From: Methylobacterium frigidaeris
GTDB lineage: Bacteria; Pseudomonadota; Alphaproteobacteria; Rhizobiales; Beijerinckiaceae
Length of the DNA stretch: 64,000 bases
Direction of reading: 5' to 3'
NCBI RefSeq assembly: GCF_022179185.1
Contig: NZ_BPQJ01000028.1
Location: 1 to 64,000 of the forward strand
In this document: piece after piece, positions 17,405 through 26,031 of the stretch
Layout of the letters: every line of letters starts with the position of its first letter
Position numbering within the stretch: the stretch's first letter is position 1
Made by a program: the position numbers and the translations under genes
The notes under the pieces: model-generated
The model's database searches: none
Seen by the model: the letters and a program-made list of their open reading frames with translations, nothing else
Told to the model about the DNA's origin: nothing

Positions 17405-17935
17405 GTGAGCGACATGATACGGCTCGTCGAGCCTCTGATCCCGGCCCTGCGCCGCTACGCCCGAGCGCTCCTGCGCGACCCCGCCGACGCCGACGACCTC
17501 GTCCAGGACTGCCTGGTGCGGGCGGTGAGCCGGTGGCACCAGCGTCGATCCGACGGCGATACCCGCACCTGGCTCACCGCAATCCTGCACAACCTCGCGG
17601 TCAGCCAGATGCGCCGGCGCGCTCGGCGCGGTGCGCACATGTCCGTCGAGGACGCGCCGGAAGCGAGCCTGGCGGTTGCTCCGAGCCAGGACGGGGCCTT
17701 GCGTCACCGCGACCTGATGGCGGCGCTCGACGCCTTGCCCGACGAACAGCGCAGCGTGCTGCTGCTCGTCACTGTGGAAGGGCTGTCCTACGCCGAGGCC
17801 GCGCAGGTGCTCGCCATCCCGACCGGCACCGTTATGTCGCGCCTGTCGCGCGCCCGCGACCGGATGATCCGGCTCATGGACGGCGAGGGCGTTACCGTTC
17901 CCGCCAAGCGCCCGCTGCTCAGGAGGGTGAAGTGA
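17405..17935 (+). CDS. ECF-type RNA polymerase sigma factor
   Basis: This 176-residue sigma-70 family protein is of the extracytoplasmic-function type. Region 2 is at about 10-70 (RYARALLRDPADADDLVQDCLVRA). Region 4 is at about 105-155 (ALPDEQRSVLLLVTVEGLSYAEAA), with the helix-turn-helix IPTGTVMSRLSRARDRM. GTG at 17405 is the likely start, because GGGAGG ends six bases before it; ATG 17414 is the alternative. Its stop overlaps the anti-sigma start. The downstream genes point to an oxidative or redox stress regulon that includes its own operon. Confidence 0.9.
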   Translation: MSDMIRLVEPLIPALRRYARALLRDPADADDLVQDCLVRAVSRWHQRRSDGDTRTWLTAILHNLAVSQMRRRARRGAHMSVEDAPEASLAVAPSQDGALRHRDLMAALDALPDEQRSVLLLVTVEGLSYAEAAQVLAIPTGTVMSRLSRARDRMIRLMDGEGVTVPAKRPLLRRVK

Positions 17936-18705
17936 CCGCGCGCCCGATCAATGAGGATGACCTCCAGGCCCTCGTCGACGACCGGCTCGACCCTGCCCGC
18001 GGTGCCGAGTTCGAGGCGTATCTCGCATGCAATCCCGACGCGCGGGCCCGCGTCGAGCGCCTGCGGATCCTCGGCCGGGACCTGCGTTCCGCGTTCGCGC
18101 CCGTGCTGGCCGAGCCGGTCCCGGCCCGGCTCAATCTCGCGCACATCCTCGAGGCGCGGCGACGCCCGCGGAGGCCGGCCTGGCAGGCCACGGCCGCGGC
18201 AATGCTCCTGACCCTGGGCGGTCTCGGTGGCTGGGCTCTCCACGGCGCGCTCGCGCCGGTCCCGGCCGGGGTTGATGCTCTTGCGCAGGAGGCGGGTGCC
18301 AGCTTCGCCGTCTATGCGCCGGACCGGTCCCGGCCGGTTGAACTCGCCGCCGGCGACCGCGACGAGATCGCCCGCTGGTTCTCCGCCCGGCTCGCGCGCC
18401 CGGTCGAGGTGCCGGATCTGAGCGCGGCCGGCTATCGCCTGATGGGCGGGCGTCTCGTCGCGACGCCCCACGGTCCCGCCGGCCTGCTGATGTACGACGA
18501 TTCCCGCGGCACCCGCCTCGTCATGCTGATGCGCTCCATGGCCGAACCCGGCGACGCGCCCATGCGCGAGCACCGATCCGGTTCGGCCACCGGCTACGCC
18601 TGGGCCAAGGACGGGCTCGGCTACAGCCTCGTGGGCCCGGCCGACCTGGCCGGCCTGCACCCCCTCGCCAACGAGATCCGCCGCACGACCGCGACGAACA
18701 CCTGA
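17932..18705 (+). CDS. Anti-sigma factor, transmembrane
   Basis: This 257-residue protein starts with GTG 17932 and overlaps the sigma gene by four bases. The N-terminal about 80 residues form an acidic helical anti-sigma region (INEDDLQALVDDRLDP and LRILGRDLRSAFAPVL). A single membrane segment follows at about 86-106 (ATAAAMLLTLGGLGGWALHG), and then a periplasmic domain of about 150 residues. The zinc-binding HxxxCxxC signature is not present, so it belongs to the non-ZAS anti-sigma group. It would hold the ECF factor at the membrane until a periplasmic signal arrives. Confidence 0.85.
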   Translation: MTARPINEDDLQALVDDRLDPARGAEFEAYLACNPDARARVERLRILGRDLRSAFAPVLAEPVPARLNLAHILEARRRPRRPAWQATAAAMLLTLGGLGGWALHGALAPVPAGVDALAQEAGASFAVYAPDRSRPVELAAGDRDEIARWFSARLARPVEVPDLSAAGYRLMGGRLVATPHGPAGLLMYDDSRGTRLVMLMRSMAEPGDAPMREHRSGSATGYAWAKDGLGYSLVGPADLAGLHPLANEIRRTTATNT

Positions 18706-18712
18706 GGCCGCC

Positions 18713-19825
18713 ATGACCCTGTTGCACGACCTGACCGGGGCACCTGCGGGCACGACCACCCGCGCCCTCTGCCTGCGGCTTTCCGCCATCGGGGCGGTGC
18801 TCGCCGCGAGTGCGGGCACCTTCGCCTATGCCGGCGGCTGGCTGTCGCCGGGGGTGCTGACGCCCGCCCGCCTCGTCGACCGCTTCGAGCAGGTGAACGG
18901 GCCGCATCCCGGCTTCCGGCGCAACCACGCCAAGGGCCTGTGCGTGTCGGGCAGCTTCGCCGCCGACGGCACCGGCGCCAGGCTCTCGAAGGCGAGCCTG
19001 TTCGCGCCCGGGCGGGTGACGCCCGTCGAGGGACGGGTCGCGCTGGCGGGCGGGCAGCCCTACGCGGCGGATGCCGAGACCACGGTGCGCAGCCTCGCCC
19101 TGCGCTTCCGGCTGCCGGACGGCGAGGAGTGGCGCACGGGCATGAACAACATCCCGGTCTTCCCGGTGCGCACGCCCGAGGCGTTCTACGAGCAGCTGCT
19201 CGCCGCCAGGCCCGATTCGGCAACCGGCAAGCCCGATCCGGAGCGCTTGGCGGCCTTCTTCGCCGCGCATCCGGAAAGCGCGAAGGCCGCCGCCCTGATC
19301 AAGGTGCGCACGATCACCTCGGGCTTTGCCGACAGCACCTACTGGGGCCTGAACGCCTTCCGGTTCGTGGCCGCCGACGGTCGTGCGACGCCGGTACGCT
19401 GGGCCGTCGTGCCGGATAAGGAGCCGGCGCCGGAGACCACCGCTCAGGCCGCGCGGACGGACAGAAACTTCCTGTTCGACGATCTTGCCACGCAACTCCG
19501 GCAGCGGCCCTTGCGCTGGCACCTTATTGCAACCCTCGGCCGGCCGGACGATCCGGTCGCGGACGCGACCCTGCCCTGGCCCTCGGATCGCGAGAGCGTC
19601 GATCTCGGCACGCTCACCCTCACGGGCGCGGAGCCCGAGGCATCGGGCAATTGCCGTGACGTCAACTTCGATCCGCTCGTTCTGCCGGACGGCATCGCGC
19701 CGTCCAACGATCCCCTGCTGAGCGCCCGCTCGGCCGCCTATGCCCGCTCCTTCACCCGCCGGGCCGGCGAGGAGAAGAGCCCGAGCGCCGTTGCGGCGAC
19801 ACCCGCCCGAGGAGCCGACCTGTGA
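18713..19825 (+). CDS. Catalase-related peroxidase, membrane-anchored
   Basis: This is a small heme protein of the catalase superfamily (SrpA-like), 370 residues, against about 480 or more for true catalases. A membrane or signal segment lies at about 22-43. The distal His is H72 in RRNHAKG, NNIPVF carries the distal Asn region, and the proximal Tyr ligand is Y343 in SAAYARSF. It acts in the periplasm as a peroxidase rather than a fast catalase. Its stop overlaps the cytochrome b561 gene, which could donate electrons. The ECF/anti-sigma pair directly upstream is its likely regulator. Confidence 0.88.
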   Translation: MTLLHDLTGAPAGTTTRALCLRLSAIGAVLAASAGTFAYAGGWLSPGVLTPARLVDRFEQVNGPHPGFRRNHAKGLCVSGSFAADGTGARLSKASLFAPGRVTPVEGRVALAGGQPYAADAETTVRSLALRFRLPDGEEWRTGMNNIPVFPVRTPEAFYEQLLAARPDSATGKPDPERLAAFFAAHPESAKAAALIKVRTITSGFADSTYWGLNAFRFVAADGRATPVRWAVVPDKEPAPETTAQAARTDRNFLFDDLATQLRQRPLRWHLIATLGRPDDPVADATLPWPSDRESVDLGTLTLTGAEPEASGNCRDVNFDPLVLPDGIAPSNDPLLSARSAAYARSFTRRAGEEKSPSAVAATPARGADL

Positions 19826-20388
19826 GCGACCTTCCGCGCTTCAACCTGCCCGCGCGCGTGCTCCACTGGAGCATGGCGGCGCTGATCCTGGTCATGCTGC
19901 TGATCGGCGTGGCGATGGTGGCCTCGCTGGCCGACTACCACGTGCTGGTCGCGGTGCACCGCCCGCTCGGCCTCCTCATCCTGCTCCTCGCCGTCGTGCG
20001 GCTGGCGAACCGCTGGCGTCACCCGCCGCCGACCCTGCCGGCGGACCTCCCCGCCTGGCAGCAACGGGCCGCGCATGCCTCGCACGTCGCCCTCTACGGG
20101 CTCATGCTAGCAATGCCGCTTCTCGGCTGGGCGATGCTGTCGGCGGCACGCGATCCGGTGACCCTCGCCGGACCGTTCGTGCTGCCGCCGATCCTGCCCC
20201 ATAGTCCGCTCGCCTACGCCTGGCTGCGCGCGCTCCACGGCGTGCTGGCATATGCGCTGTTTTGCCTCGTCCTCGCCCATCTCGGCGCGGCGCTGCTCCA
20301 CGCTTTGATCCGTCGGGACGGTGTATTCGCCAGCATGGCGCCCTGGCGACGCCGCCGCTCGGCTACGGGGCTCCAGGCAGACGCCTGA
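19822..20388 (+). CDS. Cytochrome b561
   Basis: This is a 188-residue di-heme b-type membrane cytochrome with four hydrophobic segments, at about 14-36, 45-63, 88-108 and 140-165. His residues at suitable places (RVLHWSM, VAVHRPLG, ASHVALYG, VLAHLGAALLHAL) are likely heme ligands. It starts with GTG 19822 inside the end of the peroxidase gene (GTGA). Such b561 proteins pass electrons from the quinone pool, here most likely to the catalase-like peroxidase. It ends the four-gene ECF operon. Confidence 0.88.
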   Translation: MSDLPRFNLPARVLHWSMAALILVMLLIGVAMVASLADYHVLVAVHRPLGLLILLLAVVRLANRWRHPPPTLPADLPAWQQRAAHASHVALYGLMLAMPLLGWAMLSAARDPVTLAGPFVLPPILPHSPLAYAWLRALHGVLAYALFCLVLAHLGAALLHALIRRDGVFASMAPWRRRRSATGLQADA

Positions 20389-21037
20389 CCCGGAGACCCA
20401 ACCGTCCCGCTTGCTTGGCGCCGAGCACGACCGTGGTCGCGAGCGGTAGCGCCTCTCCGAGGCCGTTGCGAGGGGACGGGAACATCGATTGCTGCGTTCA
20501 TGCACCGGGATCTAGGGGATCGCCGGATCTAGCATTCCTCACATACGAGATCCAGAAGATCACTTCCTGATCTCGGATCACCAGCCAGCGCGGGGTCTGA
20601 GCGAAGCCGCTTTCCGCATCGTCACAGCGATTGCAAAGCAGCTGCCGCGCGATCAATCCAAAATTGCATGACCGCCGCTCTTAGGACGCATGCGGTCATT
20701 CACGTCGGTCTGGCCGAAAGTCCGGATGTGGCGCGAAGCTGAACGAACCGAAGTGTGGACTCCGACATCATGTGGGCGTTTCCGCCGACGCCTTCGAAGA
20801 GCTGCGCAGGATGCCTGCTCCTGATCTGCTGCGACATCGTCATCGCCGTGCGTGCGGCGGCTGGATGCCTGCTCGGGCAGGGGAGGGGTCCAAAGAACGA
20901 CGAAAGAGTCCGGCAGACAGTGACCCCTTCCGGACCTTCCCCCTTACCGCTTTGAATGTCCGCTCTGAGTGAGCAAGCAGACCTAATCCCGGCGGAACGG
21001 CTACCGGCGCTTGCGAATATGACGGCGAGCTCGAGCT
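20389..21037. other. Intergenic, with dispersed repeat copy A
   Basis: No gene is recognisable. The left part, 20500-20700, is AT-richer. The right part carries one copy of a repeat (20802-20963) shared with 60165-60329. The segment just before 21038 leads into a chimeric gene fragment. Confidence 0.55.
20802..20963 (+). repeat. Dispersed repeat, copy A
   Basis: About 160 bases that align, with scattered mismatches and small gaps, to 60165-60329 in the same orientation. Shared landmarks in order are CTGCGCAGGAT, a CATCGTCA block, GGCAGGGGAGGGG, GTCCGGCAGA, TGACCCCTT and ATGTCCGCT near the end. Both copies lie between genes. Neither looks coding. The spacing and conservation suggest a repeat family rather than chance. 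Confidence 0.75.
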
Positions 21038-21043
21038 GAGGTG

Positions 21044-21493
21044 ATGCAGCTCTACCTCGACTGTGATGGCGTGCTGGGGCATTGCAATGCGTACGCGACA
21101 CGCGTGGCGCTGAACGAACTGATCACCGATGTCCTGCGACATGGGGCGCTCGCCGAACCGAACGGCCGGATAGATGTCACGTGGTGGATCGACGCCCGGC
21201 CAGCCGGTTGCGGCTTGCGCTGCGACTGGGCCGAGCATGACGGGCTGCTGGTTGAACATCCCACCCGCGAGGCTTCGGCTATCACCCTTTTCAACAAAGT
21301 CCTGACGACGCAGACGGGCGCCGAGCTAAGCGTCGCCTTCGCGCCCGATGGACTGCACGTCTCCATCTGCATGCCGCTCCCGACTGGAGCTGAGAGGACG
21401 GTTCGGCAGCGTCAAGCCTCCCCGTCTCGAGCCCTGTTGCGCCCGCGCCCAACGACCTTGCGAAGCATGCGCGAGACCTGGTCGGCCGAGTAG
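21044..21493 (+). pseudogene. Chimeric fragment: HAD-like 5' end joined to an HWE-type kinase ATPase domain
   Basis: The first about 20 residues (MQLYLDCDGVL and on) match the start of the HAD-like fragment at 23690-23908. From about residue 25 the sequence turns into the C-terminal ATPase domain of an HWE-family histidine kinase: ALNELITDVLRHGAL for the N-box, then LRCDWAEHDG, PPTR-like EHPTRE and VAFAPDGLHVSICMPL. The N-box Asn appears as Asp. The kinase part lacks its HWE and sensor regions. The tail after about 112 is unrelated and runs into the antisense end of the hybrid kinase. This looks like a recombination product, not a working gene. Confidence 0.65.
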
Positions 21494-23652
21494 GGCTTCT
21501 GCAGCAACTCGAAGCCGTGCGAGCCTTCCTGGGCCAGGACGTGGCTGTATCCCGATGCCAGCACCACCGGCAGGTGCGACATCCGTCGTTTCAGGAGCCG
21601 GGCGAGCTCTATTCCGCCCATCCCGGGCATGACCACGTCCGAGAACACAACATCGAAGCCGGATCCGTCGACCCCCAGCTTATCTAACGCTTCCTCGGCG
21701 TTGGCCGCCCAGGTTGTGACGTAACCGAGGTCCTCCAGAATCTGGGTGGCGAAGCGCCCGACTTCGATATTGTCCTCCACTACCATCACCCGCTGGCCAG
21801 CGCCCCCGGGCTCGACCACCCCCGCATCGACCGGCTCCTCCCGCAAAGCACGATCCGCTTCAATCTCGGGAAGATAGAGCGTGAAGGTCGTTCCCCGGCC
21901 CGGCTCACTCACCACGTCAACATCCCCGCCTGACTGCTTGGCGAAACCGAAGACCTGGCTGAGACCAAGCCCGGTTCCCTTGCCGACCTCTTTCGTGGTG
22001 AAGAAGGGCTCGAAGACACGGTTCAAGAGATCAGGCGGGATGCCACATCCCGTGTCGGCGAGAGAGACCGCAGCGAAGGGACCAGGGGCGCTCGCATGGC
22101 CCCTGATGGGCGGCAAAGGAGTGCCACAACGCAGGCGCAGCGTCAGCGTTCCCGCTCCGTCCATAGCGTCGCGCGCATTCACCGCCATATTGACGAGCGC
22201 GGTCTCGAACTGGCTGGTGTCCACCCGGACGTAGCAGGGGTGCTCGGGCACCTCGGTCACCACTCTAATGCGGACACCCGTGACCGTGTCCAGCAGCTCG
22301 CCGACGACGCCCAGGCGGGCGCCGACGTCGAGCGTCTCGGGTTTCAGGGTCTGGCGCCTTGCGAACGCTAGGAGCTGGCTCGTCAGCTTTGAGGCGCGAT
22401 CCACAGTCTCCGACACGGCGTTGAGGTAGCGGGACCTGCGCTCCTCGGCCAAGTCCGGGCGCCGCAGGAAGTCCACCGACGAGCGGATGATGGTGAGCAG
22501 GTTGTTGAAGTCGTGGGCCACGCCTCCAGTTAGCTGACCCACCGCCTCCAGTTTTTGCGACTGTCGTAACACCGCTTCTGTTTCGACAAGCTGGGTGGTC
22601 CGCTCCTCGACGCGCTGCTCAAGCGTCGCGTTCAGCGCCTCCAGCTTCGCGATGGCCCGAACACGTTCGATGTGCGCCCAGGAGCGCTCCGTCACCTCGG
22701 TGATCAGCGCGAGGTCATAGTCCGACCAGGTGCGCGGGACGCGGTCGTGGATGGCCATCAGCGCGGTCAGCCGCCCGTCTTTGACAAGTGGCATGCAGAT
22801 GGTGGCCGCGATGCCGATGGCCTGAAAGGTTGCGGCCTCCTCGGGCGCCAGTTCCGCGAGATTGTCGTTGATGATCAGTGGCTGGCCGGCACCGAGGTCG
22901 TGGACGGCCCGCTTCCCGAAGTCGGCGAGGCTGTAGTGCCCGACGATGCTGGGGGAACCCGCACCAGCCCAGTCGCCCCTGATGGTGAACCCGTCCTCGT
23001 CGGCGTCCATGTCGGCGTAGGCGCAATTGGAGAGGCCGAGATGCTCAGCGACCATGCGTGTGGTCGTCGCAAGGATCTCGTCGGCGTTGGTCCTTTTGGC
23101 GGTTTCCTTCCCGAGCAAGTCGAGAAATCCGAGACGCGCCTCGTTGGCACGCAGGGCCGCCTCGGCCAGCACCCGGCTGGTCGTCTCGGTGCAGGCGCAG
23201 AACATGCCGGCGACCCTGTCCTCTTCGTCGCGGACCGGCGAGTACGAGAAGGTGAACCATGTCAGCTCGTCGTGGCCGCATCGGTTCATGGTCAGGGGCA
23301 TGTCCTCCGACCATGTCGGCTCGCCGGCGAGGGCCCTCTCAATGAGGGGGGAGATGTCGGGCCAGATCTCGGCCCAGATGTCGTGGAAGCGGCGTCCGAG
23401 GGCGGCTGGATGCTTGCCACCCAGGATCTCGGCGTAGGCGTCGTTGTAGAGGAAGCCTAGCTCCGGCCCGAAGGCCACGAACATCGGGAAGCGCGAGCCC
23501 AGCAGAAGGCTCACAGTCGAGCGCAGGCAAGGCGGCCACGTGTCGGGACACCCGAGCGGCGAACCGTTCCAGTCGTGGAAGCGCATCATCGCGCCCATCC
23601 GGCCACCGCCGGCAAGGAAGAGGGGGAACGGGGATATGGTGCTCTCGGTCAT
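21412..23652 (-). CDS. PAS/GAF hybrid sensor histidine kinase
   Basis: This 746-residue kinase has no membrane segment and is probably cytoplasmic. It has a PAS-like N-terminal domain (about 20-160, with SPLGCPDTWPPCLR and FLYNDAYAEILG), a GAF domain (about 175-325) and a coiled linker. HisKA follows with the phospho-His in GGVAHDFNN, then an ATPase domain with NMAVNARDAM, DTGCGIP and GTGLGLSQ. The C-terminal receiver has acceptor Asp in VVFSDVVMPGM and Lys in LLQKPYS. It is a close relative of the kinase at 29060-31894. No output regulator is adjacent. The gene is flanked by inverted copies of a HAD-like 5' end. Confidence 0.88.
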   Translation of the reverse strand: MTESTISPFPLFLAGGGRMGAMMRFHDWNGSPLGCPDTWPPCLRSTVSLLLGSRFPMFVAFGPELGFLYNDAYAEILGGKHPAALGRRFHDIWAEIWPDISPLIERALAGEPTWSEDMPLTMNRCGHDELTWFTFSYSPVRDEEDRVAGMFCACTETTSRVLAEAALRANEARLGFLDLLGKETAKRTNADEILATTTRMVAEHLGLSNCAYADMDADEDGFTIRGDWAGAGSPSIVGHYSLADFGKRAVHDLGAGQPLIINDNLAELAPEEAATFQAIGIAATICMPLVKDGRLTALMAIHDRVPRTWSDYDLALITEVTERSWAHIERVRAIAKLEALNATLEQRVEERTTQLVETEAVLRQSQKLEAVGQLTGGVAHDFNNLLTIIRSSVDFLRRPDLAEERRSRYLNAVSETVDRASKLTSQLLAFARRQTLKPETLDVGARLGVVGELLDTVTGVRIRVVTEVPEHPCYVRVDTSQFETALVNMAVNARDAMDGAGTLTLRLRCGTPLPPIRGHASAPGPFAAVSLADTGCGIPPDLLNRVFEPFFTTKEVGKGTGLGLSQVFGFAKQSGGDVDVVSEPGRGTTFTLYLPEIEADRALREEPVDAGVVEPGGAGQRVMVVEDNIEVGRFATQILEDLGYVTTWAANAEEALDKLGVDGSGFDVVFSDVVMPGMGGIELARLLKRRMSHLPVVLASGYSHVLAQEGSHGFELLQKPYSADQVSRMLRKVVGRGRNRARDGEA

Positions 23653-23689
23653 CCGGGACGAGTTCGGCTGATTGACGTGCTGGCCCGGG

Positions 23690-23908
23690 TCAGGAGCTGG
23701 TGGTCCAGTCCCTGGCCCAGTCTTCGAAGATGTAGGATACCAGAGGGCAGTATGCGGCGCGTGGCAAGCCGACGATCCGTCCGAGCACTGCGATATGTCG
23801 CGTTTCGTACCAACCGGGCTGGTACTTGCGCGGCGGGCAGCCGAGCAGGCGAGTCACGCCTGCGTCGAAATCCGCCAGCAAGCCGTCACAGTCGAGATAG
23901 AGCTGCAT
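23690..23908 (-). pseudogene. HAD-like (deoxyribonucleotidase type) gene fragment
   Basis: The first about 30 residues, MQLYLDCDGLLADFDAGVTR and LLGCPPRKY, look like the nucleophile block (DxD) of a HAD-superfamily 5'-deoxyribonucleotidase-type protein. After that the similarity is lost and the frame ends at 72 residues, against about 170-190 in the family. The 5' end, including about seven bases before the ATG, is repeated in opposite orientation at 21038-21075, so both are probably relics of one gene. GAGG precedes the ATG at 23908. Confidence 0.5.
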
Positions 23909-24037
23909 CACCTCGCCAACGCACCCGCCCCACGGTGGGATCCGCCGCAGCGGGGAGACGTTGCCCACGCCCGCCGCGCAGGCCCGAGGCATCCTTGTCG
24001 AGGCATCCTTGCCACGCACCGTCTTCCTGGTTCCGTA

Positions 24038-24496
24038 ATGGCAACCTGGCCCGATCCCGAACTCTCCATGGTCCCTCTGCCGGGCGTGACCCTGCACGTC
24101 GCCGCGGCCGGCCCGGCGGATGGGTCGCTGACGATCCTGCTGCACGGCTTTCCCGAAGCGTGGTTCGCCTGGCGGCACCAGATCGGCCCGCTCGCCGCCG
24201 CGGGACTGCGGTTGTTGGCGCCCGACCTGCGCGGCTACAACCGCAGCGCCAAGCCGCGGGAGATCGCCGCCTACCACCTCGACCGCGTCGCCGACGACGT
24301 GCTGGCCCTGGCCGACCGGCACGGCGCCGAGCGGGTGCGGCTCGTCGGGCACGACTGGGGCGGCATCATCGGCTGGTAGCTCGCCACGCGCTCGCCCGAG
24401 CGGATCGACCGGCTCGCGATCCTGTATGCGCGCCGCCACCCGCACGAGGAGCCGGAGAGGGTGGCGGCGGAGCTGACGGCCTTCCTGACCGGATAA
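24038..24496 (+). pseudogene. Alpha/beta hydrolase (epoxide-hydrolase type), truncated, with TAG
   Basis: The N-terminal half of an alpha/beta hydrolase is clear: oxyanion motif HGFPEAWFAWRHQ, APDLRGYNRSAKP and the nucleophile elbow VGHDWGG with the nucleophilic Asp. TAG at 24377-24379 follows GIIGW directly, where a sense codon such as Glu is usual. The frame then continues for 38 codons of related sequence (ATRSPERIDRLAIL) before TAA at 24494. The cap domain and the catalytic His are missing, so the gene is both interrupted and truncated. Confidence 0.8.
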
Positions 24497-24591
24497 GGCC
24501 GGACCGGCGCGAGGTCCTGGCAGCGTCCGTGCTCTTCCTCGCGCGGGGGGGTCGGCGCGCAAGTGACGAGACGCCCGAGACGGAGAGGTTC

Positions 24592-25584
24592 ATGACGCAC
24601 GCGGTCCTGCTCGGCGATTCCGTCTTCGACAACGGCGCCTATGTGCGCGGCGGCCCCGATGTCGTACGCCAGCTGCGCGCCCTCCTGTCCGGCGGGCGAG
24701 CGACACTGCTCGCGGCCGACGGGGCAGTGCTGGCGGACGTGCCGGGTCAGCTCGCCGGCCTGCCGGACGACGCGACCCACCTCGTTGTCAGTGCGGGCGG
24801 CAACGACGCCCTAAGGGCGTCAGGCGTGCTCGAGGGGCTGGCGCGCTCACTGCCGGAGGTGCTCGATCGGCTCGCCGCCGCGCAAGATCGCTTCCGAGCG
24901 GAGTACCGCGCGATGCTGGACGCCGTGCTGGCGCTTGGGCTCCCGACGGCCATCTGCACCATCTACGATCCGCGCTATCCCGATCCGGTCCGCCGACGCC
25001 TGGCTGCGACGGCCCTGGCGATCCACAACGATGTCGTGACGCGCGAGGCGGCCGCGCGGAGCCTCACGCTCCTCGACCTGCGGGTGCTGTGCGGCGAGGA
25101 TGCGAACTTCGCCAACCCGATCGAGCCGTCGGTTCAGGGCGGCGAGAAGATCACGGCAGCAATCGCGACGTTCCTGCGCGAGGAGCATCGGCAGGCACGC
25201 AGCACCATCTTCGCGAGGCCTTGGGGCGCCTTTGATGGAACGCTACCTGATCCAGATTCTCCTGCCTCTGTCCGACAATCAGGGGCGGCCCTTTGCCAAA
25301 GCAGAGTACGTCCGCGTGCGCGAGAAGCTGACGCGTCAGTTCGGCGGCCTGACAGCTTTCACGCGCAGCCCTGCCAAAGGCTTCTGGCAGGAAGGAAGCT
25401 GTACATCTCACGACGACATCGTGGTGTTCGAGGTCATGGTGGAGGTCCGCGATCCAGTCTGGTGGGCCAAGTACCGGCAGGAGCTAGAGACAAGCTTCCG
25501 GCAGGACAGCGTGGTGGTGCGGGCGCAGCCCATCCAGTTCCTGTGAGCAGAGCGCAGGTGGTGTGTCCCACTCGGGTTAGATGA
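24592..25584 (+). CDS. SGNH/GDSL-type hydrolase, C-terminus probably frameshifted
   Basis: The N-terminal about 200 residues form an SGNH-hydrolase-like domain. Block I is LLGDSVFDN with the nucleophile Ser10, and block III is VSAGGND. The expected DxxH block appears as FANPIEPSVQGG, without the usual His. GGAGAGG lies close before the ATG. After about residue 205 the sequence loses family character and runs in frame across the whole next gene to 25584. A TGA overlapping the next gene's ATG (25233-25237) lies in another frame. A one-base shift near the end would give a normal, coupled stop. The true C-terminus is therefore uncertain. Confidence 0.65.
   Translation: MTHAVLLGDSVFDNGAYVRGGPDVVRQLRALLSGGRATLLAADGAVLADVPGQLAGLPDDATHLVVSAGGNDALRASGVLEGLARSLPEVLDRLAAAQDRFRAEYRAMLDAVLALGLPTAICTIYDPRYPDPVRRRLAATALAIHNDVVTREAAARSLTLLDLRVLCGEDANFANPIEPSVQGGEKITAAIATFLREEHRQARSTIFARPWGAFDGTLPDPDSPASVRQSGAALCQSRVRPRAREADASVRRPDSFHAQPCQRLLAGRKLYISRRHRGVRGHGGGPRSSLVGQVPAGARDKLPAGQRGGAGAAHPVPVSRAQVVCPTRVR
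25235..25546 (+). CDS. Conserved small protein of unknown function
   Basis: This 103-residue soluble protein has a balanced composition and good protein character: ERYLIQILLPLSDNQGRPF, RQFGGLTAFTRSPAKGFW, VVFEVMVEVRDPVWWAKYR. It resembles uncharacterised conserved proteins of about 100 residues that I cannot name with certainty. The ATG forms TGATG with a stop in a third frame, which is how a coupled downstream gene would look. It lies entirely inside the out-of-frame extension of the SGNH gene. Confidence 0.6.
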   Translation: MERYLIQILLPLSDNQGRPFAKAEYVRVREKLTRQFGGLTAFTRSPAKGFWQEGSCTSHDDIVVFEVMVEVRDPVWWAKYRQELETSFRQDSVVVRAQPIQFL

Positions 25585-25746
25585 GGGTCGCGTGGGGCCG
25601 GTGCGAGGCTGGCACTTGTCCGGCACTGAGCCACATTCGGTGTACTTCGTGGCCGTATCTCTTCAGTAGATCCAAATGACGGGCGAGAGTGAATTGTTAG
25701 TCCCGTTACTCACCGCCCATGGTATCGGCAGCCGCCAAAGGGAAGG

Positions 25747-26031
25747 CTAAGCTCCTTTGCGGCGTGGCGTGGTAGTCCTGAGTTTCAGGAACAGAATCAC
25801 ACCGCTGAGTCCCAGGTTCAGCACGTTAAAAATGACTATAGGCCAGCTTCTGATCACCAAGCCGTACCCGAGCCATAAGACGAACGCGACTGAGATGATG
25901 ACGTACATTCGCGTCGAGATCGCTTTCGTTTCACCGTCACGCCACGCCTTCACAACCTGAGGGACGAAGCTTCCCGTCGTACATAGGCCCGCGACTATGC
26001 CGAGCAGGCCTATCGCCCAATCCCACGTCAT
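25747..26031 (-). CDS. SemiSWEET sugar transporter, second of tandem pair
   Basis: This 94-residue half-transporter of the MtN3/SWEET family has three membrane segments (about 4-24, 36-58 and 62-84). The PQ motif is seen in GSFVPQVVKAW, followed by the typical ISTRMYVIISVAFVLWLGYG. SemiSWEETs work as dimers that pass sugars across the inner membrane. Its ATG at 26031 overlaps the stop of the neighbouring SemiSWEET gene (ATGA, 26028-26031), so the two are translationally coupled. The close pairing suggests that the two products may form a heterodimer, which would mirror the fused two-half SWEETs of eukaryotes. Confidence 0.85.
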   Translation of the reverse strand: MTWDWAIGLLGIVAGLCTTGSFVPQVVKAWRDGETKAISTRMYVIISVAFVLWLGYGLVIRSWPIVIFNVLNLGLSGVILFLKLRTTTPRRKGA

